DNA from: Deltaproteobacteria bacterium
GTDB taxonomy: Bacteria; Desulfobacterota; Desulfobaccia; Desulfobaccales; 0-14-0-80-60-11
Length of the DNA stretch: 16,401 nt
NCBI GenBank assembly: GCA_023381945.1
Contig: JAMCQY010000317.1
Coordinates: 1-16,401, forward strand
Direction: 5' to 3'
The notes under the pieces were generated by a model. That model ran no database searches and was not told where the DNA came from. It saw nothing but the letters and a program-made list of their open reading frames with translations. A program made the position numbers and the translations under genes. Position 1 is the first letter of the stretch; each line of letters begins with the position of its first letter. This document shows, one piece after another, positions 1-7,136 of the stretch.

Positions 1-80
1 GCCAGCAGGCCCAGGATGAACAGCACGACCATCAGTTCGATGAGGGTGAAACCGGCTTGCCGCTGTCGTCTATCTTGCAA
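1..80 (-). CDS. gspG: Type II secretion pseudopilin, GspG-like, 5' end only
   Basis: Only the first 27 codons are inside the window; the gene continues past the left edge. I start it at a TTG at 80 because AGGAGG lies 10 bases upstream and because the reading gives a typical prepilin N-terminus. That is a short basic leader (R-R-Q-R-Q-A-G) followed by F-T-L-I-E-L-M-V-V and a hydrophobic stretch. Prepilin peptidase is expected to cut between Gly10 and Phe11, and the Glu at mature position 5 needed for pseudopilus assembly is present. Order after gspE and gspF favours the major pseudopilin GspG, but a minor pseudopilin (GspH) or a type IV pilin cannot be excluded from 27 residues. Confidence 0.75.
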   Translation of the reverse strand, partial: MQDRRQRQAGFTLIELMVVLFILGLL

Positions 81-142
81 AGGTAGTTTTCCTCCTAAAA
101 ATTCCTTACTTATTGTCGGGACGCATACGCGCCTGTGCCAAA

Positions 143-169
143 AGGGCGGACACACGGGTCCGCGCCTAC
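143..169. repeat. Short palindromic repeat in gspF-gspG gap
   Basis: In the 90-base gap between gspF and the pseudopilin gene, GCGGAC (146-151) and GTCCGC (158-163) form a hairpin with loop ACACGG, and the motif ends in CCTAC. The copy at 13047-13068, read on the other strand, is nearly the same (GGGCGGACACATGGGTCCGC). This marks a dispersed repeat family. No T-run follows, so I do not call it a terminator. Confidence 0.6.
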
Positions 170-170
170 A

Positions 171-1385
171 TCAAAATTGAATCTCATAGAGATTGAGAAT
201 GGGCAGCATTAAGGAAACAATGAAAAAGGCCACCAGCACGGCGGTGCCCAGGATCAGCACCGGCTCCAGCAAGGCCATCAGCCGTTGAACCGCAGTACGG
301 GCGTCATTTTCTAATGACAGCGCCGCGGACAGGAGCATGTCTCCCAGGTTGCCGGTTTCTTCGCCAATGGCGACCATCTGCAAAAACAATTCCGGGAACA
401 TGCCCACCTTTTTCAATAAGACCGACAGCTGCTGCCCCTTTTCCACGTTGGCCAGCACCCCGGTAAGAGAACGCGCCAGGAAGCGATTGGCCACGGAATT
501 GATCACCACCTTGAGGGAGGTGACCATGGGGACTCCATTGTTGAGCAGGGTGCCCAAGGTCTTGGCGAAAAAGGCGGCAGCCACCCGCCGGCTTAAATCT
601 CCCACGAAGGGAGCGTTTATTTTGAAGCGGTCTATGGCCATCTGGCCCTGGGGGCTTTTAGCCAGGCGCACCACGATCATGACCGCCAGGGCGGCCAATA
701 GCCCCAACGCCCACCAATAGGAACGGAAACCGTGGCTTAGGGCCAGCAAAACCTGGGTGCTCCAATAGAGGTTCGGCCCCATTTGCTTGAAAAAATCCTC
801 GAAGGTCGGCACCACGAAGAGGAGCATGAGGGTGAGCAGGAGGCACGCCACTGTTACCAGGATGACAGGGTAGATCAAGGCGGAGACCAGATAACTGCGA
901 AAGTCGCTCACCGTCTTGAGGTAATCCCCCAGGCGCTCCAGGGCGTCGTCCAGGAAGCCGCCGGTTTCGCCGGCCGCGACCAGGCTGACGTAAAGGGATG
1001 AGAAGACCCGGTGCCGCGCCAGGGCGTCGGAGAGGGTTTTGCCCCCTTGCAGGTCCCGGTGCACCTGGGCCAGGATCTCCTTCATCGAGGCCCGGCTGGT
1101 GACATCCTGGAGGGCCTGGAGGCTGCGGTCCAAGGGGAGCCCTGCCTTCAGGAGTGCTGCCAGTTCCTGAGTGAAGTGCACCACTTCCTTGAGGGGCACA
1201 CGTTTGCCGCGGCTGGTTCCCAAGCCGCCTTTCCAGCCTGCGGCCTCTTCTTTCGGGCTGATACGCAGGGGGATGAGGCCGCCTTGTTGGAGGTGCTGCA
1301 CCACCAGGCGTTCCTCCCGGGCCTCCAGGGTGCCGGTGACCACGTTGCCGGTCGAATCACTGGCCCGGTAATGATAAAGGGGCAT
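171..1385 (-). CDS. gspF: Type II secretion inner-membrane platform protein GspF
   Basis: The 404-residue product has the GspF/PilC plan. An N-terminal segment with Y-x-A-x-D-x-x-G (about residues 4-20) leads into two T2SF repeats at about 68-191 and 271-393. Each repeat carries the family's G-E-x-x-G motif (GETGG near 139, GEETGN near 341). Hydrophobic segments lie at about 165-193, 222-240 and 372-397, giving the usual three membrane spans. Family knowledge: this protein sits in the inner membrane and couples the GspE ATPase to pseudopilus growth. The start is preceded by AGGCGAG. It lies 91 bases downstream of gspE and 90 bases before the pseudopilin, in the order E-F-G. PilC of a type IV pilus is the main alternative, since PilC and GspF are homologous. 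Confidence 0.93.
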   Translation of the reverse strand: MPLYHYRASDSTGNVVTGTLEAREERLVVQHLQQGGLIPLRISPKEEAAGWKGGLGTSRGKRVPLKEVVHFTQELAALLKAGLPLDRSLQALQDVTSRASMKEILAQVHRDLQGGKTLSDALARHRVFSSLYVSLVAAGETGGFLDDALERLGDYLKTVSDFRSYLVSALIYPVILVTVACLLLTLMLLFVVPTFEDFFKQMGPNLYWSTQVLLALSHGFRSYWWALGLLAALAVMIVVRLAKSPQGQMAIDRFKINAPFVGDLSRRVAAAFFAKTLGTLLNNGVPMVTSLKVVINSVANRFLARSLTGVLANVEKGQQLSVLLKKVGMFPELFLQMVAIGEETGNLGDMLLSAALSLENDARTAVQRLMALLEPVLILGTAVLVAFFIVSLMLPILNLYEIQF

Positions 1386-1476
1386 ATCTCGCCTATTCCT
1401 GTATTATTTCAATGTCATGGCAAAAGATTTGGTGGGCAGTGCCCACGTTTACTGACTACTGGCCACCGACAAATTG

Positions 1477-3000
1477 CTATTCCTGGGTCACCCGGAGGAC
1501 TTCCTGGGTTGTGGTAAGGCCTTGAGCCGCTTTGGCCCAGCCGTCTTCCGCCATCGTCTGCATCCCTTGAGAGACCGCGGCCTGACGGATGGAGGCGGCC
1601 TCTGCCCTTTTCAAGATCAATTGGCGAATGGCCTCGTCCACCAATAACAGTTCGTAGATTCCGGTTCGACCCTGGTAGCCGGTGTTCGCACAGGCAGGGC
1701 AACCCTGCCCCATGAACAGTTGGGCCGGTTCCTTGGCCGGCAACCCGTTGGGCGCATTTTTCTCCAATTCCAGCCGGGCGGTTTCCGGCGGCAGGGGAAT
1801 GCGGCATTCAGGACAGATAAGGCGCACCAGGCGCTGCGCCAGGATGCCCACCACCGCCGAAGCCAGTAGGAAGTCCTCGACCCCCATCTCCAGCAGGCGG
1901 GAGATGGCCCCGGCTGCGTCATTGGTATGCAGGGTGCTGAAGACCAGGTGACCGGTGAGAGCAGCATGCACTGCAATTTCGGCGGTTTCCCGGTCCCGGA
2001 TTTCGCCCACCAGCACCACGTCCGGGTCCTGGCGGACAATGTGACGCAAAGCCCGGGCAAAGGTGAGGCCGATGCCGGACTTCACCTGCATCTGGGTGAC
2101 GCCAGCCAGACGGTATTCCACCGGGTCCTCGATGGTAATAATCTTTTTATCGGGTGAATTGATGATTTCCAGGGCGCCATACAAGGTAGTGGTCTTGCCG
2201 CTGCCGGTGGGTCCGGTGACCAGGAGCATGCCGTAGGGCTTGTGAATCAGCTCGTTGAACTGCCGCAGTTCCCGGGCCGGAAAACCGAGACGATTCAGAT
2301 CCAGAATAACCTTTTCCCGGTCCAGGATACGGATAACCATGCTCTCCCCCAACAAAGTGGGGAGGGTGGACACCCGGAAATCGATGTCATGGCCCTCGAC
2401 CTTGAGGCGGAAGCGGCCGTCCTGAGGCAGCCGGCGCTCGGCAATGTCCAGGCGGGACATGATCTTCAGGCGGGAGAGAATCGCGGCCTGCAAGCCTTTG
2501 GGGGGCGATTCGGCCTCATAGAGGAGACCGTCCCGGCGATAGCGCACCCGGAAGGAGTCTTCATAAGGCTCCAAGTGAATATCGGAGGCCCCCATCTGGA
2601 TAGCCCGCAGCACCAGGAGGTTGACTAACTGGATGATGGGCGCTTCCCGGGCCATATCCCGGAGGTGGCCGATCTCGGCGGTTTCCTCGGAAACTGAGTC
2701 CAGGTCCTCCGGCTCCAGGTCGCCCACCAGCCGGGACATGGCGCTTCCCGGCCGGTAAACCGTATCGATGAACTCCAGGATCTCCTCTTCGACGGCGGGC
2801 AGCGCGGTGATCTTGTCCCCCAGGACCACTTCCAGGGCTTGCAAGGCGTCCCGATCATCAGGATCAGCCATAGCCGTAACAACCTGCCCGTCTTGCCGTT
2901 TCAAGGGCAGGCAACGGTTTTCCTTTAAGAAACGAACGGAGAGACCTTCGAAGGGTTCGATGGGCCCCCAATCCTTCAGACTGGCAGGATGAACATCCAT
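1477..3000 (-). CDS. gspE: Type II secretion ATPase GspE
   Basis: This 507-residue protein is a complete GspE/PilB-type secretion ATPase that powers pseudopilus assembly from the cytoplasmic face. An N-terminal GspE-N domain (about 1-100) precedes the ATPase core. Visible motifs are Walker A GPTGSGKT (263-270), the Asp box ITIEDPVEYR (288-297), Walker B VVLVGEIRD (328-336) and the His box around HLVFSTLHTND (351-361). Two CxxC pairs, CPEC (396-399) and CPAC (434-437), make the zinc finger of this family. AAAGGA lies nine bases before the ATG. It is 50 bases downstream of the DUF4124-like gene and is followed by gspF. PilB of a type IV pilus is the alternative; the adjacent GspG-like pseudopilin and absence of pilT/pilM favour gsp. 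Confidence 0.93.
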   Translation of the reverse strand: MDVHPASLKDWGPIEPFEGLSVRFLKENRCLPLKRQDGQVVTAMADPDDRDALQALEVVLGDKITALPAVEEEILEFIDTVYRPGSAMSRLVGDLEPEDLDSVSEETAEIGHLRDMAREAPIIQLVNLLVLRAIQMGASDIHLEPYEDSFRVRYRRDGLLYEAESPPKGLQAAILSRLKIMSRLDIAERRLPQDGRFRLKVEGHDIDFRVSTLPTLLGESMVIRILDREKVILDLNRLGFPARELRQFNELIHKPYGMLLVTGPTGSGKTTTLYGALEIINSPDKKIITIEDPVEYRLAGVTQMQVKSGIGLTFARALRHIVRQDPDVVLVGEIRDRETAEIAVHAALTGHLVFSTLHTNDAAGAISRLLEMGVEDFLLASAVVGILAQRLVRLICPECRIPLPPETARLELEKNAPNGLPAKEPAQLFMGQGCPACANTGYQGRTGIYELLLVDEAIRQLILKRAEAASIRQAAVSQGMQTMAEDGWAKAAQGLTTTQEVLRVTQE

Positions 3001-3050
3001 AAATCAGGGTCCTTTGGGTCCGGGCAGTTGGCTGCGGTTTACCAGAAAGA

Positions 3051-3473
3051 TCAATCCTCCTGCCCCGGGGTGGCTTGAGTGGGAGGGGCGGGAGGGGCCG
3101 GTTGGGCTCCCCCGCCACCCATGGGCACCGGTGGTTTGGCTTCGGTACCGGGCGTTGCCTGAGGCATCACCGGCTGCGGCAACCCAGGCGGAGGGGGACC
3201 CATCGGCCTGGGAGCTGGTGGTGAAAATGTGTCTGGTGATGTCTCTGCGGGGGCCGGGGGCTGGACCTCTTCGGGCTTTTCCACCGCGGCAGCCGGCGAT
3301 TCATTAGAGATATGCAGGGTGCCCTCTTTATCCGTGAAATGTTGGATCTTGCTAATCCCGGGCTGGCTCCAAAGGACAACCCCAATAAGAGCGAAGATTA
3401 AGCTCCAACTTATTCTAACCGGTGCTCCCGGCACCATCGTTTTTCCGTCTCGGCGACTATTTTTATTCAACAT
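3051..3473 (-). CDS. Membrane or exported protein, DUF4124-like, proline-rich tail
   Basis: Function not recognised. The longest reading is 140 residues. A basic start is followed by one hydrophobic segment (about 21-36), acting as signal peptide or anchor. Next comes a short motif, I-x-H-F-T-D-K-E-G-T-L-H-I-S-N (about 43-57), resembling the DUF4124 pattern (Y-x-W-x-D-x-x-G-x-x-H-x-S). The rest is low-complexity Pro/Ala/Gly with many PP pairs and a GGGG run. The start is uncertain: the ATG at 3473 has no ribosome site, while the ATG at 3437 (13th codon) has a weak GGA seven bases upstream. It is the first gene of the gsp run, so an accessory envelope role in secretion is plausible. It lacks recognisable GspC features. 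Confidence 0.7.
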   Translation of the reverse strand: MLNKNSRRDGKTMVPGAPVRISWSLIFALIGVVLWSQPGISKIQHFTDKEGTLHISNESPAAAVEKPEEVQPPAPAETSPDTFSPPAPRPMGPPPPGLPQPVMPQATPGTEAKPPVPMGGGGAQPAPPAPPTQATPGQED

Positions 3474-3546
3474 TTTTAATAAGTAATTCTAAGTATTGAG
3501 GAAGCAAAAGGCAAGGAGGGGATCCCAGTCCGCAATCTCATTTTTA

Positions 3547-3581
3547 TTTATACATTATTAAGTGTAGAAATGAAAGAGCAA
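3547..3581 (-). promoter_or_regulatory. Possible promoter for gsp operon
   Basis: Minus-strand reading of the AT-rich gap gives TTGCTC (3581-3576), a 16-base spacer, then AATAAT (3559-3554), five of six matches to TATAAT. A TATAAA follows at 3552-3547. It would give a leader of about 75-110 bases before the DUF4124-like gene. The -35 match is poor (three of six), so this is tentative. Confidence 0.3.
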
Positions 3582-3647
3582 GAGGTTCTGGAGAATCCAT
3601 GAAGAAGGAGTGAGCTGTTGAACTTCCTCCTGATTTTCCTTGCAGTT

Positions 3648-4811
3648 TTAGGTAAGAATTTCGTTTAGGGCGGCGATCACCCGGTCCTGGTCCCCTTCGG
3701 GCAACTCAGGGTAAAGGGGCAGGATGATGCCGTGGTCCAGCAGGAATTCGCTCACTGGCAAAGGACGCCGCAAGGGCAGGTCCCGGTAGGCCGGTTCCCG
3801 ATGAGCGCACATCACTCCCCGGCGGGTATGAATGCCCCGGCCCAGCAAAGCCTGCATCAGCTCCATCTGGGACAGGGGGGAGTCGTTGGTCAGAATGATC
3901 CAGAAGGACTGCCAGTTGCTACGGGCAAAGCCCGGCTCCTGCGGCAAGGTCAGATAGGGGTTGGCGGACAGGCCCTCCCGGTAGCGGGCCGCCAGGCGCC
4001 GGCGGGCCGCCACCAGGCCGGGGAGGCGCTTGAGCTGCTCCCGGCCCACGGCCCCCTGGATGTCGCTGAGGCGGTAATTATAGCCCACTTCCGGGTATTG
4101 CTCGAACATCACTTTGGCGGCGCCGTGGCGTTCGGCGGTGGACAACGACATGGCGTGCGTACGGAGGCGGGCCAGGCGGGCCATGATCTCAGGGTCGCGG
4201 CCGGTGACCATGCCACCGTCGCCGGTGGTGAGGACCTTGCGGGGATGAAAAGAAAAAGTCGCCAACAGTCCCCGGGGCCGGCCGATGGGCTCCCAGAGGC
4301 CGTTATCCAAGATTATTTCCGAGCCTGTGGCGCAGGCCGCGTCCTCCACTACAGCCAGGTTATGTTTTTGCGCTATCTCCAGAATCCGCCCCAGATCACA
4401 GGGCATCCCCAACTGGTGCACCGCGAGGATGGCCCGGGTGCGATGGGTGACGGCGTCTTCGATGAGGCCCGGATCGAGGTTGCCCGTTGCCAGTTCCACG
4501 TCCACGAAGACCGGCGTGGCCCCGACGTAGCGCACGGCATTGGCCGTGGCGATGAAAGAGGAACTGACCGTGATAACCTCATCGCCGGCCTTCAAGTCCA
4601 GGGCCAGCAACGCCAGGTGCAGCGCCGCGGTGCCGCTGGAGCAGGCCACCGCCAGCGGCGCTCCCGTAAGTGCGGCGAACTCTTTCTCAAAGGCCTCCAC
4701 CTCCGGGCCCTGGACCACCCAGCCGGAAAGGATGGCCCGCCGGGCCGCGGCGGCCTCCTCCTCTCCCAGGGTCGGCCGGGCGACGGGTATAGGGGCAACT
4801 TTTTCAGTCAT
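3648..4811 (-). CDS. DegT/DnrJ/EryC1/StrS family PLP aminotransferase
   Basis: This 387-residue protein is a fold-type I, PLP-dependent aminotransferase of the DegT family, which typically aminates keto-sugars on nucleotide diphosphates. SSGTAALHLAL (58-68) is the phosphate-binding turn. VEDAAC (155-160) holds the Asp that contacts the PLP ring. FSFHPRKVLTTGDGG (186-200) contains the S-x-H-x-x-K motif with Lys192 as the expected Schiff-base lysine. The C-terminal YNYRLSD motif is also typical. AAGGAA lies eight bases before the ATG. No sugar epimerase, dehydratase, nucleotidyltransferase or glycosyltransferase is nearby, so the substrate cannot be inferred from context. It is separated from the upstream glucokinase by a hairpin cluster and is probably transcribed separately or attenuated there. 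Confidence 0.92.
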   Translation of the reverse strand: MTEKVAPIPVARPTLGEEEAAAARRAILSGWVVQGPEVEAFEKEFAALTGAPLAVACSSGTAALHLALLALDLKAGDEVITVSSSFIATANAVRYVGATPVFVDVELATGNLDPGLIEDAVTHRTRAILAVHQLGMPCDLGRILEIAQKHNLAVVEDAACATGSEIILDNGLWEPIGRPRGLLATFSFHPRKVLTTGDGGMVTGRDPEIMARLARLRTHAMSLSTAERHGAAKVMFEQYPEVGYNYRLSDIQGAVGREQLKRLPGLVAARRRLAARYREGLSANPYLTLPQEPGFARSNWQSFWIILTNDSPLSQMELMQALLGRGIHTRRGVMCAHREPAYRDLPLRRPLPVSEFLLDHGIILPLYPELPEGDQDRVIAALNEILT

Positions 4812-4859
4812 AGCGCTTTCCTTAACAGGTTCAAAATCGAGGTAACTGTATCATGAAAA

Positions 4860-4946
4860 GGCACAGGCGAGACGCCTGTGCCACCAGTCTTTAATCATGG
4901 TGCGTAGAACGCACCCTGCACGGGCGACCCAGCGGGTCGCCCCTAC
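4860..4946. repeat. Cluster of three different perfect hairpin repeats
   Basis: Three unrelated perfect palindromes stand in a row between the ROK gene and the aminotransferase. GGCACAGGCG/CGCCTGTGCC has 10-bp arms at 4860-4882 with loop AGA. GGTGCGT/ACGCACC has 7-bp arms at 4899-4915 with loop AGA. GGGCGACCC/GGGTCGCCC has 9-bp arms at 4922-4942 with loop AGC, followed by CCTAC. No U-tract follows any stem, so they look like dispersed palindromic repeats rather than ordinary terminators. In the ROK-to-aminotransferase mRNA they could still slow transcription or stabilise 3' ends. Confidence 0.75.
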
Positions 4947-4956
4947 TGCTCACTGC

Positions 4957-5937
4957 TTACTGCTTGCCGCTCACCATATCCCAGGCCAGGCGGGCGGCGC
5001 CCAGAAGGCCGGCATCGTTGCCGAGTTTGGCCGGGCTGACGCTGACCTCCTCTGGCGGAAAGAGGGTAAGCCGGCGGAAAATCTCTTCAGACATGGCGGG
5101 CTGGAAGACCTCCCAGGCCCCGGAAAAGCCGCCGCCGATGATCACCCGGGAGAGACCCAGGAGATGGACCGCAGCCGCGATGGCCTGGCCCAGGCTGCGA
5201 CCCACCCGCTCGAAAGCCCGCCGGGCCAGGGGGTCGCGGTTCAAGGCGGCCACCACCAGGGTCTCGCCCCGGATGGCATCGGGATCGGTGGCATAGAGCT
5301 CCTTGAGCCAGGACGGGGCGCCCTGGGCCAGTTGCTCCTTGACCCAGGCCACGGTCCAGGAGGCCGAAGCCATGGTCTCCAGGCAGCCGCGGTTGCCGCA
5401 ATGACACTTCTGGCCATCCGGTTCCACAGTGATATGGCCGATCTCGCCGGTAGTTCCCTGGGCGCCCTGCCACAAGCGGCCGCTCAGGATGAGGCCGCCC
5501 CCCACCCCGGTTCCCAAGGTAATGCCCAGCAGGTTCGCGTAGCCGGCGCCGGCCCCCAGCCAATGCTCGCCCAGGGTGAAGAGGTTGGCGTCGTTTTCCA
5601 GGAATACGGGGTAGGAAAGTTTCGGCTGCAAGTGCTCAGCCAGGGGGCAATCATTCAGGGCCGGGATGTTGGGGGAGACGGCCACGCGGCCTTTTTGGGA
5701 GAGAATCCGGCCGGCGATGCCGAAGCCTGCTCCCTTGATTTCGAGCTGTCTATTGCCAGCTTCTGCACCAATAACCTCCAGATCCCCGGCCAATGTGGAG
5801 ATTATGGCCCCTTGATCAGGCATGGTTGACGTAGCCCGTTCCTTACGGGCCAGGATTTCACCTCTGCGGGAAACCAGGGCCAGGCGGACGTTGGTGCCAC
5901 CCAAATCTATCCCCACTACCGCCGTATCTTTTGCCAT
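4957..5937 (-). CDS. ROK family glucokinase / sugar kinase
   Basis: The 326-residue product is a ROK kinase, most likely ATP-dependent glucokinase. DLGGTNVRLALV (11-22) is the nucleotide phosphate loop and ENDAN (114-118) holds the catalytic Asp116. The ROK zinc site is complete: His168 in GEIGH, then Cys178, Cys180 and Cys185 in CHCGNRGC. LGTGVGGGL (141-149) is the second phosphate motif. A longer reading with 40 extra residues exists, but those residues overlap tsaC. I choose the ATG at 5937 because the family N-terminus starts there, and its A is shared with the tsaC stop (TGATG), implying translational coupling. Exact sugar specificity (glucose, N-acetylglucosamine or N-acetylmannosamine) cannot be settled from motifs alone. 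Confidence 0.9.
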   Translation of the reverse strand: MAKDTAVVGIDLGGTNVRLALVSRRGEILARKERATSTMPDQGAIISTLAGDLEVIGAEAGNRQLEIKGAGFGIAGRILSQKGRVAVSPNIPALNDCPLAEHLQPKLSYPVFLENDANLFTLGEHWLGAGAGYANLLGITLGTGVGGGLILSGRLWQGAQGTTGEIGHITVEPDGQKCHCGNRGCLETMASASWTVAWVKEQLAQGAPSWLKELYATDPDAIRGETLVVAALNRDPLARRAFERVGRSLGQAIAAAVHLLGLSRVIIGGGFSGAWEVFQPAMSEEIFRRLTLFPPEEVSVSPAKLGNDAGLLGAARLAWDMVSGKQ

Positions 5938-6578
5938 CAGGGTTTGATCTCCGCAAACAGTTCCTTGATAGCTGAGGCTGCCACAGCTCCGGCCCGCACC
6001 AGACGGGGAGGACTGACGGTTACGTCCACGATGGTGGAGGGTGCGCCGCCGGGGCATGGGCCCGCGTCCAGGATCAGATCCACCCCATCACCAAATTCTC
6101 GAGCCACCTGCGAAGCCGTGGTTAATGGCTCGCGGCCGGAACGGTTGGCGCTGGTGCCGGTCAGCGGCAATCCCAGGGCCGCCATCAACCGGCAGACCAG
6201 GTCCTGGCGCGGCAGACGAAGCCCAATGGTGCCGGTGCCGCCGGTGAGCAGCGGCGGCAAATCAACCCGCGCCGGGAAAATCAGGGTCAGCGGGCCGGGC
6301 CAAAAGGCGGACATCAGACGCGGGGCCGCCGCCGGCATCTCCCGCACCACCTGAAACAGCATCTCCGGCCCGGCGATCAGCACCAGGACCGGTTTGGCCG
6401 CCGGCCGCTCCTTTAAGGTGAAAAGCCGGGCCAGGGCGGCCGGATCAAAGGGATTGACCGACAGGGCGTAAAAGGTTTCGGTGGGCAGCGCCAGGACGCC
6501 CTTGGACCGGAGCACCCGCCTTGCCTCGGCGAAGAAAGCTTCGGCTTGTTCTTCCTGCCAAACCCAGATGCGCGCCAT
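5937..6578 (-). CDS. tsaC: L-threonylcarbamoyladenylate synthase (YrdC/TsaC family)
   Basis: This 213-residue protein belongs to the YrdC/Sua5/TsaC family, which makes threonylcarbamoyl-AMP from threonine, bicarbonate and ATP for the t6A37 modification of ANN-decoding tRNAs. Visible signatures are GVLALPTETFYALS (27-40), the catalytic-face LKERP (55-59) with Lys56 and Arg58, FWPGPLTLIF (92-101), GLRLP (119-123) and TSANRSG (142-148). The length fits the single-domain TsaC form; the extra Sua5 C-terminal domain is absent. The start has no good ribosome site (GAGG sits one base from the ATG). A 7-bp hairpin, ATCCCTT/AAGGGAT at about 6599-6618, lies just upstream. The gene ends in TGATG shared with the ROK kinase. 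Confidence 0.92.
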   Translation of the reverse strand: MARIWVWQEEQAEAFFAEARRVLRSKGVLALPTETFYALSVNPFDPAALARLFTLKERPAAKPVLVLIAGPEMLFQVVREMPAAAPRLMSAFWPGPLTLIFPARVDLPPLLTGGTGTIGLRLPRQDLVCRLMAALGLPLTGTSANRSGREPLTTASQVAREFGDGVDLILDAGPCPGGAPSTIVDVTVSPPRLVRAGAVAASAIKELFAEIKP

Positions 6579-6661
6579 GCCTCATAATAACTTACCGCGA
6601 TCCCTTCTCGCAAGGGATTAGCGGTTAGCTGCCAGCTTTCGGCGCTCAAGCCAATAAAATC

Positions 6662-7135
6662 CTAATTCCTAGCCTTACCGGTGAGGTGGTCGATATCCAG
6701 CCGAAGTACCATGGTCTTCGATGCAAAATTGGCCGCCACCTCCCTACCCTTCTCAATGTGGTCCGGGTCGCTATAATATTTTTCCACGAGGTCGATTAAG
6801 ATATTTACCTTTTCTTCATTGTTCTGGATCTCGACAACCTTGCCGAAAGCCATGGCACTTTGATATTTCATGCTGTATTTATTCGGCAAGGGCTCGGCTC
6901 CTCCCACCACACAGAAGCTCACTTTATTATTGCGGCGCAGATACTCTAATTTTTTTCCTTCCAGGGCGCAATGCAAATATATGCAGTCATCCTGATAAAC
7001 ATAACTGAGCGGCACGCCATAACCGTAATCATCGCCCGCGCCCATGGATAAGACGCCGTACAGCCCGTTGGCCAGGATCTTTTCGGCCTCTGGACGGCTC
7101 AACTCCCGGTCTTTCTTTCTCATTTGTTGGAACAT
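6662..7135 (-). CDS. NimA-like pyridoxamine 5'-phosphate oxidase-fold flavoprotein
   Basis: This 157-residue protein matches the pattern of the NimA/pyridoxamine-oxidase-related FMN-binding family. It has MRKKDRELS near the N-terminus, then YGVLSMG (26-32), a G-V-P-L-S-Y-V-Y segment (40-47), IYLHCALEGKKLEYL (52-66) and VSFCVVG (72-78). His55 is at the position where NimA-type proteins contact flavin or substrate. Members include 5-nitroimidazole reductases, but most are uncharacterised small flavin-binding oxidoreductases, so resistance should not be assumed. GAGGGAAG lies about eight bases before the ATG, and only one base separates this start from the rlmB stop, which implies an rlmB-nim transcript. 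83 bases separate it from tsaC. Confidence 0.88.
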   Translation of the reverse strand: MFQQMRKKDRELSRPEAEKILANGLYGVLSMGAGDDYGYGVPLSYVYQDDCIYLHCALEGKKLEYLRRNNKVSFCVVGGAEPLPNKYSMKYQSAMAFGKVVEIQNNEEKVNILIDLVEKYYSDPDHIEKGREVAANFASKTMVLRLDIDHLTGKARN

Positions 7136-7136
7136 G

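Noticed and set aside
3732..4856. Long plus-strand open frame opposite the DegT aminotransferase
   Set aside because: It is a GC-rich antisense shadow; the minus-strand frame has complete aminotransferase motifs. The same applies to the plus-strand frame at 4897-5829 opposite the ROK gene.
4860..4942. Intrinsic terminators for the ROK gene
   Set aside because: The hairpins are perfect but none is followed by a T-run on the minus strand; classed as repeats instead.
4860..4946. CRISPR array
   Set aside because: Palindromes differ from one another and there is no constant repeat-spacer unit; no cas genes.
5938..6057. 40-codon extension of the ROK kinase
   Set aside because: It overlaps tsaC in another frame; the family N-terminus begins at the TGATG-coupled ATG at 5937.
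6662..7135. Nitroimidazole resistance gene
   Set aside because: NimA-like fold alone does not show resistance; most members are of unknown substrate and this one sits in a housekeeping operon.
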